Below are positions 21,147-34,025 of a stretch of DNA of 64,000 nt, piece after piece. A program made the translations under genes and the position numbers. The notes beneath the pieces are model-generated. The model searched no databases. It worked only from the letters and a program-made list of their open reading frames with translations, and was not told where the DNA came from. The number at the start of each line of letters is the position of its first letter. Within the stretch, counting starts at the first letter, position 1. This DNA comes from Poa pratensis (Eukaryota > Streptophyta > Magnoliopsida > Poales > Poaceae): positions 21,384,438 to 21,448,437 of the forward strand of contig CAMZMU010000089.1 in the NCBI GenBank assembly GCA_947311845.1. Direction: 5' to 3'.

Positions 21147-23210
21147 CTTGTGCTTTTCCTGTGATTCAAACATTTTCGGCCTTTTGGTTCAAATGATTAA
21201 AAAACTTGTATAGGATTTCTACCCAAAGGATTTTTTCTATAGAGTACGTTTGGTTCAAATGATTGGATACTCCAAAATTCATATGGATTGCTTTCCCAAT
21301 CATATAGAATTTTTAGTAAGAGGTCTCACCGTGTAGAAAAATTCCTATGTGTATATGGAAACTATGACAAGCGTTTTTTTCTGCATTTTTCGATGGTGCA
21401 ACCACCCAACACCTGCTGCTAATTCCTGCATTTTGATTTTTGTAGGATTTTAAGTGTCATGATATCCTATTACTGACTTATTCCTATTATGTGTGTTTCA
21501 AATCCTGTTAACCAAAGAGGCGCTTCTTGATGAAAATCCCTGTAGGGTCTAAATTCTATAGGATTCATCGGACTCTTTGATATAAAGGAATCAAAGAATT
21601 TTGACCCTTGGGACAAATTTCTATATGCTTCGTTTGATTCGTAGGATCAAACCCTTATAAAGTTCCAATAGATTACACTATATTTTAAAGGAAAATTTCC
21701 ATTCACTCATATCTCATATTACAATTTCTTTGTTTATCATCTAATTCAAACACTACTTGGCGAAAAATTCTCCAACCTCGAAATTTTGTATGATTAAACT
21801 GGACATGACATTAATCATGTGTTTTTCCTACTTCTACGTTTTTCTTATCCTACGAATCAAAAATCAAAAGAGGCCCATCCTTTGTTTTTCCAACTTCTAC
21901 GCTTTAAGAATTCTGAATCAAAAAGACCTTAAACCTCAGCATTAGTATAACCCATGCGAGAGGGTTTTTTAGCTGAGCCATCAGTTAAGTCCAGAATCTA
22001 ACGGCAAAAACCAAAACAACTAATCCAACCAGAGTCACACCCACCCTTGCCCTCTGGTTCTGTTGACATGGAGAGCGACGGGTGTGTTTGAGGTTCTAAA
22101 TCATAGATGACGCTAATCCACTAGCTGTACTTGCCCTTGCATTAATCTGCACACTGAGGTCGTAAACTAGGATTATCCTGCTCGATAATATATACATTTG
22201 AGTGCAAGTGGCCCATAGTCAGCTAGTTTATCCAGAGATTATATATTCAGGCAGTTCGCAGCTTACGCACCGAGGTTACAGAGTCTATAATTTTTCTTAT
22301 CTGCAAGTAGAATAATATGGAACAAAAATACTAGTCTATAGTTTAGATTATTGTGAAATGGAGTATTTCCCAAATTTAGCTTTTATTTGGAAATAATACG
22401 GAATCAAAGAAAAATCATTGACAATCCACGAAAAACACGGAAATCATTTTCAGGTTATATCTTATTTGCAAGTTTCTTGATTTCCATTTTATCGCAATAT
22501 TTATGATTTTACTATTTTTGAATTTTTTGTTTGTTTATTTTTTTAATGGTCTCAATATGTATCTAAAATGTCTATAATATTTTGATGTTATTTTTATTAT
22601 ATTTGTTTGAAGAAATATGTTTTCCTGCTTGATTTTTATCATTAATTACCCTTTTTTTTTGTGTTAACTAGGATACCATGTCTCTGAAACCATCGCATAA
22701 TAATCCAGAGTACAACTTTTTTCTAAGTAATGGACTGTAACTGAAAGTTAGAATCAAACTTGTGTGTGGGGAGTAGAAGCAAAAAACTTTATCCAATAGT
22801 TGAGGCACCAATATCAGGCACACACCCGGCCTAGATAGGTTGATTGATACTTGAAAGGTAGAGTTGGTATATCCAAATAGTTACGAAGGAAACATAATTC
22901 ATTCAGACACATGAATTCAATCTATATTACGACATTTTTTGAAATTTTCTCAAACTCAAATTGTATTTTAACCAAGTTCAACCGAGATTTTGGCCATTTG
23001 GTCAGAACCTGGAAATTCATTTCGTGCAACTAAGTTATTTAAATTGTTTTGTTTTACAACAAAAAAGACCTTTGGCAAAATAAGTATGCAAGAAGAACAA
23101 AAGGCCTTGAGTGCCTAATGGATTCTTAGGCACTATTTATGCATCCCCTTACAAAAAACTATCATATTAGATTTTCTTTGTTGAAACACGATAACTAAAA
23201 CAAATGTAGT
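21147..23210. other. Intergenic stretch, no supported gene
   Basis: From 21147 to about 21930 there are further copies of the AT-rich repeat. One segment near 21705-21745 (CATATCTCATATTACAATT) resembles the empty form of the SINE target. From 21950 to 23210 I see AT-rich DNA with no recognisable feature. Confidence 0.3.
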
Positions 23211-23846
23211 TTTTTTGTGTGCAAAATTTTTGAATCTATTAATCAACTGTCAAGACAGTACAAAAAATGCAAGAAGTAACAAAAATTACATCTAGATCCG
23301 TAGACCACCTAGCGACGACTACAAGCACTGATCCGTAGACCGCCGTCATCGCCCCTCCTTCACCGGAGCCAGACAAATCTTGTTGTAGTAGACAGTCGGG
23401 AAGTCATTATGCTAAGACCCCCATAGGACCAGCGCACCAGACGAGTAACCGTCGCCGATGAAGAGATGTGTAGATAGAAAGAATCGAACTTGTAGACACA
23501 CGAACACGTACGAACGACGACCAGATCTAATCGGATATGCCGAAGACAAACACCAACCGAATCCCAAGAGATTCGCCGGAGACACACCTCCACACGTCCT
23601 CCATGCTAGATGCATCGCCAGAACGGGCGGTAGGCGGGGAGAACTTTATTCCATCACCAGGTAGCTGCCGCCTCGCCTCCTGAGTAGGACATAACATCTA
23701 GCAAGACACAAAAAAAAACACCTAAAACCTGAGCCCTCCCGCCAGCATGGACCAGGATCCACCGTGCCCCTATGGCCCTAAGGCCACGGAAGATGAGGCA
23801 GATCACCGACAGCCCCTGGCGGGAGGCAGAGAGCCCTAATCGTCTG
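23211..23846 (-). mobile_element. Candidate non-LTR retroelement 3' region, cut by the LINE insertion
   Basis: Read on the minus strand, a GC-rich segment passes into TGTAATTTTTGTTACTTC, then TTTTTTGTACTGTC, and ends in CACAAAAAAAC at about 23211, the layout of a 3' UTR with a short poly(A). It is interrupted at 23846 by the large LINE. I found no target duplication for it. The open frames within it are not convincing. Confidence 0.35.
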
Positions 23847-24074
23847 TCTCGTCAAGAGCGTCCTCCGAAACAGGCTTTCGCCCCGCTTTATAAATAAAGA
23901 AACATGCCAAGCAAGTCCATACACAGTAACAAGCACAAAGAGCTAGAGCAGTTTGCTGGGGCAGCAGCACAAGTAAGCCCAAGAGCAAGAAGCAAGGGAA
24001 GAAGGGGGGGCTACAAAAGAGGGGGGGAGAGAAAGAAGAGGGGGGGGAAGAACAAAAGGCGAGCCCCTCCGGCG

Positions 24075-25076
24075 CTAGCTGGAAGAAGAAGAGGAGAGAC
24101 GCCGAGCGGTCTCCACAAGTCTAGCGATCATGTCATCCAGCTGCCCCCTGTCGCGCTGCCTAGACAGCGGCTGCCACTGCTGCAAGAAAGCCAGAAATTT
24201 AAACATCGAGTCAGAAGCACGTCGAATAAAGACCCGCTCAATCACCATCTTATTGCGAATCGTCCAAAGTGTCCACGTCAACGCGGCAAACACCAACCAG
24301 AAGAGGCGTCGCCTCCCTCCGGTATGGTTTGCCTGGAACTCTATGAACTCGCCAAGGTCTGAGGCCTGCCAAGCAGGCCCAAGCGCCTCATGGACGAAGT
24401 TCCATAGGAACCTGGCAGCGGGACAGGTGAACAAGATGTGGGTTCCCGTCTCAGGGATCCCACACATGGGGCAAAGGCCATCCCCGGTCCCTGTCGCTTA
24501 CGGACCTCCACCCCTGAAGGGAGACGGTCCCTAAGAAGCTGCCACACGAAGATTTTTATCTTTAAGGGTAGAGGAGCCTTCCACATCGGAGAAGACCAAG
24601 CGCTAACTGGATTACTGAAGAGACTCCGATAGGCCGACTTCACGGAGAAAGTCCCAGAGGGAGCCAGGTGCCAAGCCACGAGGTCTTGGCCGTCTGGCAA
24701 CGCCTCGGGAGTAAACTCCGTAATTCCGCCCAGGCTGTGGCCTCGGTAATACCAAATGTTCGTCGGAACGAGATGTTCCAAGTCCATCGTGCATTGCCGA
24801 GCCCACCAGCTGCAACGGATCCGCACAAATCGCAAACAGCGACGGGAATCTATGTTGTAACGGGCTTTCATCAAGCCACGGGTCTAGCCAAAAAAGGGTG
24901 CCTTCTCCATTACCCACGGAGAAGCGGGCGCCCTTCCTAATCTCATGCTTGATGGTTTGGATGGATCGCCAAAACTGAGATCCATCCCGGCGGTCACAGA
25001 GAGGAGGGGGCGGCCCTGCAGGTACTTCGCTTTGATAAGTTGCAGCCAGAGCCCCCTTCCTCTCTAAGTATCCGCC
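24075..25076 (-). pseudogene. LINE ORF2, C-terminal part (zf-RVT region)
   Basis: This is the end of the LINE replication protein after the polymerase core. Visible are DGSQFWRSIQTIKHEIRKG and FLDPWLDE-like phrases, then FSVKSAYRSLF, WKAPLPLKIKIFVWQLLRDR and finally the zinc-finger phrase ETGTHILFTCPAARFLW. The stop TAG is at 24075. The reading phase changes at about 24780 and again at about 24470, so it is broken. The upstream end is cut by the solo LTR. Confidence 0.85.
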
Positions 25077-26586
25077 TGATACGTCCATTTTGCATCACTA
25101 TTTTATAGCATAATTTACTGTTATTCAATGATATATTTCATATTAAGATGTGTTACTTATGTTATTTTGTCTTGTTTTGCATGTTTGATGAATATTGGAA
25201 AATTAACTGCCGGAGTCAGATTTCAGCTAGAAAAAACACCGTCAAGACACTATATTTCTGGAGCTCTGAAAATCTCGTGAACAATATAGATGTTCCTATT
25301 TTATCAGAAGATGGAGCCAGCCAAAAGGGGAGGCTGAGATGGGCCAGGAGGGGCCCACACCACCCCTGGGCGCGGGCCCCACCTTGGCCGCGCCCTGGCC
25401 CGGTGTGGTGCCCCTGGCCCACCTCAGGCGCTCCCCCTTCGCGTACTTCATCCCCTAGAAACCCTAAGACACGGAGAGAGCCAGAGAAAATATTCCGCCG
25501 CCTCCACGAGGCGGAAACAACAGAGAGAGAAAAGCTCTCCGGCAGGGAGAAATCTGCCGGGGAAATTCCCACCCAGAGGGGGGAGATCATCGCCATCCTC
25601 ATCGTCATCGCGCTGGACTTCATCGGGATCATCATCATCATCATCTCCACCGCCATCACCACCATCACCGCTGCACCATCTCGTTCCGCTGTAACATCTA
25701 GGGCTATACTTTGTTTAGTTCATAGGGGAAACTCTCCCGGTGTTAATTACTCCTTGTGGTTGATGCTATTGAGTTTTATCGGTGAATTGAAGTATATGTT
25801 CAGATTGTTATTCATCATTATATCACCTCTTATCATGATCCATATGATGTCTTGTGAGTAGTTTGTTTAGTTCTTGAGGACATGGGAGAAGTCACGCTGT
25901 TAGTAGTGGAATTACGTTGAGTAATATTTAATGGTTTGATATTTAAGTTGTGGTGCTATTCTTCTAGTGGTGTCGTGTGAACGTCGACTACATGACACTT
26001 CACCTTTATGGGCCTAGAGGAATGCATTGTGTATTTGGTTGCTAATTGTGGGGTTGCCGGAGTGACAGAAACCTAAACCCCTGTTAGTATACCGGTGCAC
26101 AAGGGAGCATAGGATCTCAGAGTTTAAGGCTGTGGTTAGATTTATCTTAATTACTTTTTTGTAACTGCGGATGCTTGCAAGGGGTATAATCACAAGTATG
26201 TATTAGTCCAAGTAAGGGCGGTGCATTAGCATAGGTTCACCCACACAACACTTATCAAAACAATGAAGATTAATCAACTATGTGAAGCGAAAGCACTTGA
26301 CTAGAATCCCGTGTGTCCTCAAGAACATTTTGCCATCATAAGTAAACCAACCGGCTTGTCCTTTGCTCTAAAAAGGATTGGGCCACTCGCTGCAATTATT
26401 ATTACTGTCTTTTACTTACTCGCATTTTATTTACCTGCTATATCAAAAACCCTAAAAACTTGTCTGCTAGCATTTACAGTGAAACCTTTACCGAAACTCC
26501 TTGTCAGCACCTTCTGCTCCTCGTTGGGTTCGACACTCTTATTTATCGAAAGTACTACGATACACCCCTATACTTGTGGGTCATCA
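25077..26586 (+). mobile_element. Solo LTR, same family as the 30507-40808 Gypsy element (1510 bp)
   Basis: It starts TGATACGTCCATTTTGCATC and ends CTTGTGGGTCATCA, and is flanked by CCGCC at 25072-25076 and 26587-26591. It closely matches the LTRs at 30507-32006 and 39306-40808. With no internal region it is the product of LTR-LTR recombination. Frames inside it (such as the Met/Ile-rich one from the CATCATCAT tract) are not genes. Confidence 0.95.
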
Positions 26587-26670
26587 CCGCCAAACCCATC
26601 GGAGCATGAGCGCGACGTTCATCTTACGGGACGATAGAATACCTATGCCCCCCATGTCCTTGGGGGCGCA
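26587..26670 (-). pseudogene. Short LINE ORF2 piece between the two solo LTRs
   Basis: Read on the minus strand this 84-bp island gives CAPKDMGGIGI, the segment that follows the reverse transcriptase core in LINE ORF2. It is therefore the link between the parts at 28053 and 25076. It starts and ends with the target duplications GCGCA and CCGCC. Confidence 0.85.
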
Positions 26671-28052
26671 TGATGCATGTAAAATGCATACATGAACTTT
26701 GCATTATATTACTTATATTTCAATCATATTTGCATCATATAAGGGTTATATCATTGTTTTATATTGATTTTGGGAATATTTCACAATTTCCCCATCTTTT
26801 CTGGAATTAACCCTGTAGTGTCAGAAACCCTATTTTTCAATGTTTTTACCTTTCAGGGACCCAAACGATGTCCAAATGACCTAATATTTTGCGGGGATCA
26901 TTTTTTGGAAGGAACGAAGCGTAGGAGCGAAGGAAGTGAACAAACGGAGACCCGAGGGCCAAAAGAGGTGGGCCCACGCGGCCAGATTCCTTGGCCGCGT
27001 GGGACCCCCATCTTGGGCCTCGTGGCTCCGATGCCATCCGTTTTCGTCTCCGTGGCTTCGTCTTGACCTAAAACCGACTATAAAAATAGTCCCCCGAGGA
27101 GTTTCGCGAGGAGGCGGCGGAGAAACACAAAACCACGAAACAGAGAGTCAGAAGGCTGCCGCCGGAGAAGATCGGAGGGGGGAAACACCGCCGGAATCAC
27201 CTCCGGAGGGCTCCACCCCCCTCCGGCGTGTTCATCATCAACATCTACATCAAGATCATCTCCATCTCTCCACTGTAAACTCTTGGCCAACATGATGTAT
27301 GATGCAATATACTATTCCCTTGACCTATTGTGTCTCCCCATCTATGTTTGAGAAGTGATTTGTTCATGGCAATAGTGAAATAGTTCGTTGATTGGTTGCA
27401 TACAAGTTTTGTTATCTTTTATGATTGTCTTTATGTACAATATATGAGTGCACGCATATGTTGGGGAATGCATGTAAGGTGATCACCAGTAATGTAATGG
27501 AGTGAGGGAGACTTGGGGGGACATGTAAACCTGAGACCGAATCATGAAGTTACTTTATTGGGGGATATATTTAGGGGACCTTAGAACTTAAGGCTATGGT
27601 GGGACTTTTATGTCTTAATAACTCTTGTGCAGTCATTTACTTGGCCATAAGAACCATCATAAGGGGTTTTAGTTCATTTACTTGGCTACACCTATTTATG
27701 GCTCCTTCCTAGAAGAAACAATTAAGACTGAAACATGTGCTTCACTAATTGTGACAACTACACGAATGAAATAACAATTGCTAGAACATTTGCTCCCTTG
27801 AGATATTTGCTACTTGAGATATTTGCTGCTTGCTACTTTGAGAAACTTGTTACTAGATAAACCCATTCCACATCACTTGATTTCATTAGTTAGTTCCTTT
27901 CATATTTAAACTTATTGCTTTGCACGAACGGCCTTATAAGAGGGTTATATGGCTTTAGAGAATAGATAGTTTACCTTCAGCTCCTCGTGGGTTCGACACT
28001 CAAATACTTATCGAATTGTGCTACAGTGATTCCTTGCTCTTGGGGATTATCA
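26671..28052 (+). mobile_element. Solo LTR of a second family (1382 bp)
   Basis: It starts TGATGCATGTAAAATGC and ends TTGGGGATTATCA, flanked by GCGCA at 26666-26670 and 28053-28057. A TATA box (CTATAAAAATAG) lies near 27079, after a GC-rich segment with GGCCGCGTGGG, so it reads on the plus strand. There is no internal region. Confidence 0.92.
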
Positions 28053-29724
28053 GCGCACACATCCGCCCATTAGACCATGTGGTACTTCTGGCGCCCATTG
28101 GCCGCCTGCCAAAAGAAGAGCGAGAGTTCCCTGTCAAACGTGACATGTGTGCCTTCTGGGAAAATGTAGACTCCCATCATGTACATAGGTAAGCTAGACA
28201 AGCAGGCGTCAATCAGGATTGTTTTGCTCCCCTTGGAGGTAAACCGCCCCTGCCAAGGCTCTGCCTTGGCTTTGACACGCTGGGTAACCGGCTCAAGATC
28301 CTTAATAAGGATCCTCGAGTCACTAATAGGCATCCCAAGGTAAGTCACAGGGAAGGCGGACAGCTTGCAATTTAGTTTATCCGCTATCCTCTGTTGCTCC
28401 TCAAGGGAATACCCCATGATCATGACTTCGCTCTTGTCGAAGTTAATCTTGAGCCCTGACATGGCCTCAAAGCAGAGGAGAAGGAACTTGAGATTAACAA
28501 TGTCAAGATCCGACCCTCCACCATGATCATGGTGTCATCCGCATACTGGAGATGGGAGACTCCACCTCCAGGAATAAGGTGCCCAACCACACCAGAGATG
28601 TGGCCGGCCATCTTGGCTTTATCCAGGATATCCGCCAAGACGTCAACGGCAAGGTCAAAGAGAAGGGGGGGAATCGGATCCCCTTGTCTCACCCCACACG
28701 ATGACCTAAAGTATGCACCAATGTCCCCGTTAAAGTTTATCGCCGTGTTCCCAGACATGACAATCTGCATAATCCAGCATATGAAGCGATCATCGAACCC
28801 ACGACGTTCGAGGACCTGGCGGAGAAAGGGCCAGTCCAAACGATCATATGCCTTCTGGAAATCTAGCTTAAGGAAGACACCCTTAAGATGTCTAACCTTG
28901 ACTTCATGAACAATCTCATGAAGTGCCAGAACTCCGTCATGGATAAATCGTCCCTTGAGAAAGGCGAACTGGTGAGGGTGTGCGAGTCGCTCCACAACTG
29001 GCGCCAAGCGTGATGCACACACTTTAGCAAGCAGAGGCTGGATGACATTGATCACCGTGATCGGTCTAAACTGGCGAATCTCCGTGGCCCCTACTACTTT
29101 GGGGATCAAAGTAATAACCCCAAAGTTGAGGCGAGACATAACCAGGGTCCCAGTATAAAACTCCTGAAACAACGGCATAATCACCGCCTCAATAGTCTCC
29201 CAGAATTTCTGGAAGAAGGAGACAGGAAGGCCATCCGGACCCGAGGCCGAGTTGGCCTTCATCCCCATAATGGCCCGACGGACCTCCTCAGGGCTGAATG
29301 GGAGCGTAAGCTCCACATTCTCGTCATCCGAGACTAAGGCCCCTAAGGGCCAGAAGTCCGCGGCTAAAGCAACCCCCGTGCGGGGTCCCTCCGTAAAAAG
29401 CTCCTTATAGAAGGAGTATATGTGGCTGGAGAGAGCTTGGGCCTCCTCTAATAGGAGGCCATCCGCCCATAGGCATGAGATAGAGCATCTCCGACGACGC
29501 CCGTTAGCAATGGCGTGAAAGTACGCAGTATTAGCATCCCCACGGAGAATCCAATTCTGGCGACTGCGTTGTCGCCAAAATATCTCCTCGCCTTTGTAGA
29601 TCTCCATGAGGGAGGTCTCCAAGGCATACTGCTGAAACCACTCATCAGCGGTCAGGCCTACCGAGTCAGCCGCCACGTCAAGCGTCTGAATCTGGCCGAG
29701 GATGTCCGCCTTATTCTTTTGCAC
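28053..29724 (-). pseudogene. LINE ORF2, reverse transcriptase domain
   Basis: The non-LTR polymerase is recognised by GDANTAYFHAIANGRRRR, NSASGPDGLPVSFFQKFW, FRPITVINVIQPLLAKV, FLKGRFIHDGVLALHEI, FLKLDFQKAYDRLDWPFL, GVRQGDPIPPLLFDLAVD and the catalytic box HLQYADDTMIM (YADD). SGLKINFDKSEVM and YLGMPISDSR follow. An in-frame TAG at 29725-29727 precedes this section, the phase shifts at about 28507, and a TAA stands at 28070. It would copy element RNA at a nicked target, but is inactive here. Confidence 0.9.
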
Positions 29725-30506
29725 CTATGCTCCTAAGTTCGCGCCCCACCCACGCATAAATTGCCGCACGAATTTAGCACAATGATGCCAAATGTCAACC
29801 GCATTATAGGCACGAGTAGGAGATGCGACCGCGAAGTCCCACTTCAGTCGAACCGCTTCCACAAAGCCCGGCTGCCCAAGCCAGAACTCCTCAAAGTGGA
29901 AGCGGATCGGCCTCGGCGTGCCCCCCTCCAGTGGAAAGGAGCAGGGGGGATGGTCCGAGCCATTCCTAGTGACCGCACGAAGCGAGCATAAAGGAAAGGC
30001 CACTTCCCATTCTAACCGACACTAAGACCCAATCAAGCACACTACGGATCGGGTCTGCCTGGTTGTTGGACCATGTATAGCGCGCCCCCACTCGTGTAAT
30101 CTCTCGTAGCGCAAGATCAGCAATCCACTCGTTGAACATGCGCATCCTCGGTAGATCCACATTATCTGAGCTCTTGTCATCCGGGGAGCAAATAAGGTTA
30201 AAATCACCCGCCAACACCACAGGGATGGGGCAACGCTCCACCTTCGACCTGAGCTCAGCTAAAAACTCTGAGGACCTCCGGTGATCCGCAGGGCCATAGA
30301 CAATAATCACCTCCCAGCGAAGGTGAGATCGTCAATGGGTAAGCGACATGCTCACAAAGAACTCCCCGCGATCCATATCCTCTACCTCAAAGGTATCCTC
30401 CTTGACACCAAGGAGAATACCCCCTGAGTGTCCCGTCGATGGGAGCCAATGCCACAAGAACTTGTGGCGACTAAGACTCTCCAGCTCTGAGATCGAGAAA
30501 TCCTGT
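29725..30506 (-). pseudogene. LINE ORF2, endonuclease (APE) domain, downstream part
   Basis: ACAGGATTTCTCGATCTC at the right edge continues the endonuclease begun at 40809. VVLAGDFNLICSPDDK carries the GDFN motif of APE-type nucleases, and RYTWSNNQ is the usual TWSN motif. The phase changes at about 30010, after which RFHFEEFWLGQPGF leads toward the polymerase. A TAG at 29725 ends this part. Confidence 0.88.
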
Positions 30507-32006
30507 TGATACGTCCATTTTGTATCACTATTTTATAGCATAATTTACTGTTATTCAATGATATATTTCATATTAAGAGTGTTACTTATGTTATTTTGTC
30601 TTATTTTGCATGTTTGATGATCATTGGATAATTAACTGCCGGAGTCAGATTTCAGCTGGAAAAAGCACGTCAAGACACTATATTTCTGGAGCACTAAAAA
30701 TATTTCCGAGAAGACAGATGTTCCTATTTTATCAGAAGATGGACTAAGCCAAAAGGGGAGGCTGAGATGGGCCAGGAGGGGCCCACACCACCCCTGGGCG
30801 CGGGCCCACCTTGGCCGCGCCCTGGCCAGGTGTGGTGCCCCTGGCCCACCTCAGGCGCTCCCCCTTCGCGTACTTCATCCCCCAGAAACCCTAAGACACG
30901 GGGAGTGAGAAAATATTCCGCCGCCTCCACGAGGCGGAAACAACAGAGAGAGAAAAAGCTCTCCGGCAGGGAGAAATCTGCCGGGGAAATTCCTCCCGGA
31001 GGGGGAGATCATCGCCATCCTCATCGTCATCGCGCTGGACTTCATCGGGATCATCATCATCATCTCCACCGCCATCACCACCATCACCGCTGCACCATCT
31101 CGTTCCGCTGTAACATCTAGGGCTATACTTTGTTTAGTTCATAGGGGAAACTCTCCCGGTGTTAATTACTCCTTGTGGTTGATGCTATTGAGTTTTATCG
31201 GTGAATTAAAGTATATGTTCAGATCGTTATCCATCATTATATCACCTCTGATCATGATCCATATGATGTCTCGTGAGTAGTTCGTTTAGTTCTTGAGGAC
31301 ATGGGAGAAGTCACGCTGTTAGTAGTGGAATTATGTTGAGTAATATTTAATGGTTTGATATTTAAGTTGTGGTGCTATTCTTCTAGTGGTGTCGTGTGAA
31401 CGTCGACTACATGACACTTCACCTTTATGGGCCTAGAGGAATGCATTGTGTATTTGGTTGCTAATTGTGGGGTTGCCGGAGTGACAGAAACCTAAACCCC
31501 CGTTAGTATACCGGTGCACAAGGGAGCGTAGGATCTCAGAGTTTAAGGCTGTGGTTAGATTTATCTTAATTACTTTCTTGTAACTGCGGATGCTTGCAAG
31601 GGTATAATCACAAGTATGTATTAGTCCAAGTAAGGGCGGTGCATTAGCATAGGTTCACCCACACAACACTTATCAAAACAATGAAGATTAATCAACTATG
31701 TGAAGCGAAAGCACTTGACTAGAATCCCGTGTGTCCTCAAGAACATTTTGTCATCATAAGTAAACCAACCGGCTTGTCCTTTGCTCTAAAAAGGATTGGG
31801 CCACTCGCTGCAATTATTATTACTGTCTTTTACTTACTCGCATTTTATTTACCTGCTATATCAAAAACCCCTAAAAACTTGTCTGCTAGCATTTACAGTG
31901 AAACCTTTACCGAAACTCCTTGTCAGCACCTTCTGCTCCTCGTTGGGTTCGACACTCTTATTTATCGAAAGTACTACGATACACCCCCTATACTTGTGGG
32001 TCATCA
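30507..32006 (+). repeat. 5' LTR of the 10.3-kb Gypsy element
   Basis: It begins TGATACGTCC and ends CTTGTGGGTCATCA. A GC-rich hairpin (arms GGGCGCGG and CCGCGCCC) lies at about 30782-30838, followed by a CAT/ATC trinucleotide tract near 31050. Confidence 0.95.
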
Positions 32007-32017
32007 AGACTATTTTC

Positions 32018-32035
32018 TGGCGCCGTTGCCGGGGA
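32018..32035 (+). promoter_or_regulatory. Primer-binding site for tRNA-Asp
   Basis: TGGCGCCGTTGCCGGGGA is the reverse complement of the 3' end of plant tRNA-Asp(GUC) including CCA. It lies 11 bases after the LTR. Confidence 0.9.
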
Positions 32036-32108
32036 GTGAAGCGCTATTGGTAAGGGAAACTTTTACTGTAGGTGCTATTTTTATTTCTGCTTGCTACTTT
32101 ATTTTATC

Positions 32109-34025
32109 ATGGAGAGATCTCCATTTGAATCCCTGTTTGGAAATACTACTACCACTGCTACGGTAGTAGAAGAGGAACCACCTGATCAAGTAATTCCATT
32201 TAAAATACCTATGAAAATTGTTGAACGAGTTACGAATAACCGCTATGCAGGAGATGGAACTGTCCCTCCTGGGGATCATTTGCTATTTATTCATGAATTA
32301 TGCGAGTTGTTCAAGTGTGCAGGTATTTCAATGGAAGAGGTCAAGAAGAAATTGTTTTCTATATCGTTGACTGGTAAAGCTGCAAAATGGTATAGGATGC
32401 TGAAAAATGGGCGTTCTATTGGCTGGGAGGAGATTGTGCCTCTCTTTTATTCTAAATTTTATCCTCCTAGTGAAATTCATCAAGATCGGAATCATATATA
32501 TAATTTTTGGCCTCATGATGGAGAAAGTATTGCCCAAGCGTGGGGGAGATTGAAATCATTAATGCTCAAATGCCCCATTCATGAGCTTCCTGGTAATGTT
32601 GTTATTGATAACTTCTATGCAAGGCTTTCTCTTCAAGATAAAACTCTATTGGATACCTCTTGTGCTGGATCATTTACGCGTAATAAAGAGGAAGTTAAAT
32701 GGGACCTTCTTGATCGGATTGAGGAAAATACTGAAGGATGGGAGAACGACAAAGGTAGAGAATCAGGTATAAAGTATGATTACGAATGCATTAAAACTTT
32801 TATGAATACTGATAATTTTCGTAATCTCTATGATATGTATGGTCTTGATTCTCAAGTTATTGCAAACTGTTACAAGGCTTTTGCCTCTTATCTTGATGTT
32901 CCTAAAGAAAGTTGCAATAAGTATCATTTGCCTTACAAAGATAATACTAATTCTGCCAATATTAAAAACATTGAAGTTCATACAGTTGATCGTATCTTGC
33001 CAGAACCTTATATTGAGAAACCACCTTTTCCTGTTAAAATTAGGGAACATTCTATCATAGCTAGTGTGGTTAATAAAAGTGCAAAGAAAGCTTTAGAACC
33101 TGCTGAACAAATAGCGGTTGAACCCACAATAGCAATAGTAAAGGATTTGGTAACTGAAAATGTAGAAGGAGGACATATTATCTTTTGTGAAGATGCCTCT
33201 AATATTGTTTCACATCCCAGTAGAGCTAGGAAAACAAGTGTTCCTGTGCTTTCAGTCAAAATAGGAGAACATTGCTATTATGGTTTATGTGATATTGGTG
33301 CAAGTTCTAGTGCTATTCCTTTTGATCTTTATAAAGAAATTATGCATGAAATTGGTCCTTGCGAACTTGAGGAGATTGATGTGGTTATTCAGCTTGCTAA
33401 TAGAGAAACTATCTCTCCAATTGGTATTGTGAGAGATGTTGAAGTTTTATGTGGTAAGACTAAATACCCTGCTGATTTTCTAGTACTTGGTTCTGTTGCT
33501 AGTAAAGCTTGTCCCATTATTTTTGGTAGGCCTTTCTTGAATACATGTGGTGCCATTATAGATTGTAAGAAAGAGAAAATTTACACTAAATTTAATGGAG
33601 AATCTTATGAGTTTAATTTCTCTAAGTTTGGTAAACAACTTTATGAAACTGAATTGCCTAATGAGACTCAAGTTGAACAACTTGCTTCTATTGCTGTTGC
33701 TCCTAACAATGCCTTGCAGCAATTCATGGAGGAACACGAAAGTGAAGTATTTATGGAGGAGAGGAATGAGATTGACAATGCCTTTCTTCGTCAACCACCA
33801 ATACTTAAGCATAATTTGCCTGTGGAAGATTTGGGTACCTCAGCGCCTCCTAAGGAAGATCCTGTCTTCGATTTAAAACCTTACCTGATAATCTTAAGTA
33901 TGTTTATCTTGATGAAAGGAAAGTATATCCTGTTATTATTAGTTCTAAACTTTCAGGTAATGAAGAAGCAAGGTATTAGAAGTACTAAAGAAACATCGAG
34001 GAGCTATGGGATACACTTTGGATGA
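32109..34025 (+). pseudogene. Gag-protease of the 10.3-kb Gypsy element
   Basis: ATG at 32109 opens MERSPFESLFG. The Gag domain (retrotransposon gag type) occupies about residues 55-200, with LTGKAAKWYRMLKNG and EIVPLFYSKFYPPSE. No CCHC knuckle is visible. An aspartic protease follows with its active site at about residue 395 (LCDIGASSSAIPF) and the late motif IIFGRPFLNT. The phase is lost at about 33890, where the frame runs into unrelated sequence before stopping at 34025. Gag would form the particle and the protease would process it. The copy looks unable to make an intact Gag-Pol. Confidence 0.9.

Noticed and set aside
25216..25668. Met/Ile-rich proteins repeated at 25.2, 30.9 and 39.4 kb
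   Set aside because: They are the CATCATCAT tract and hairpin region of one LTR family read on the minus strand.
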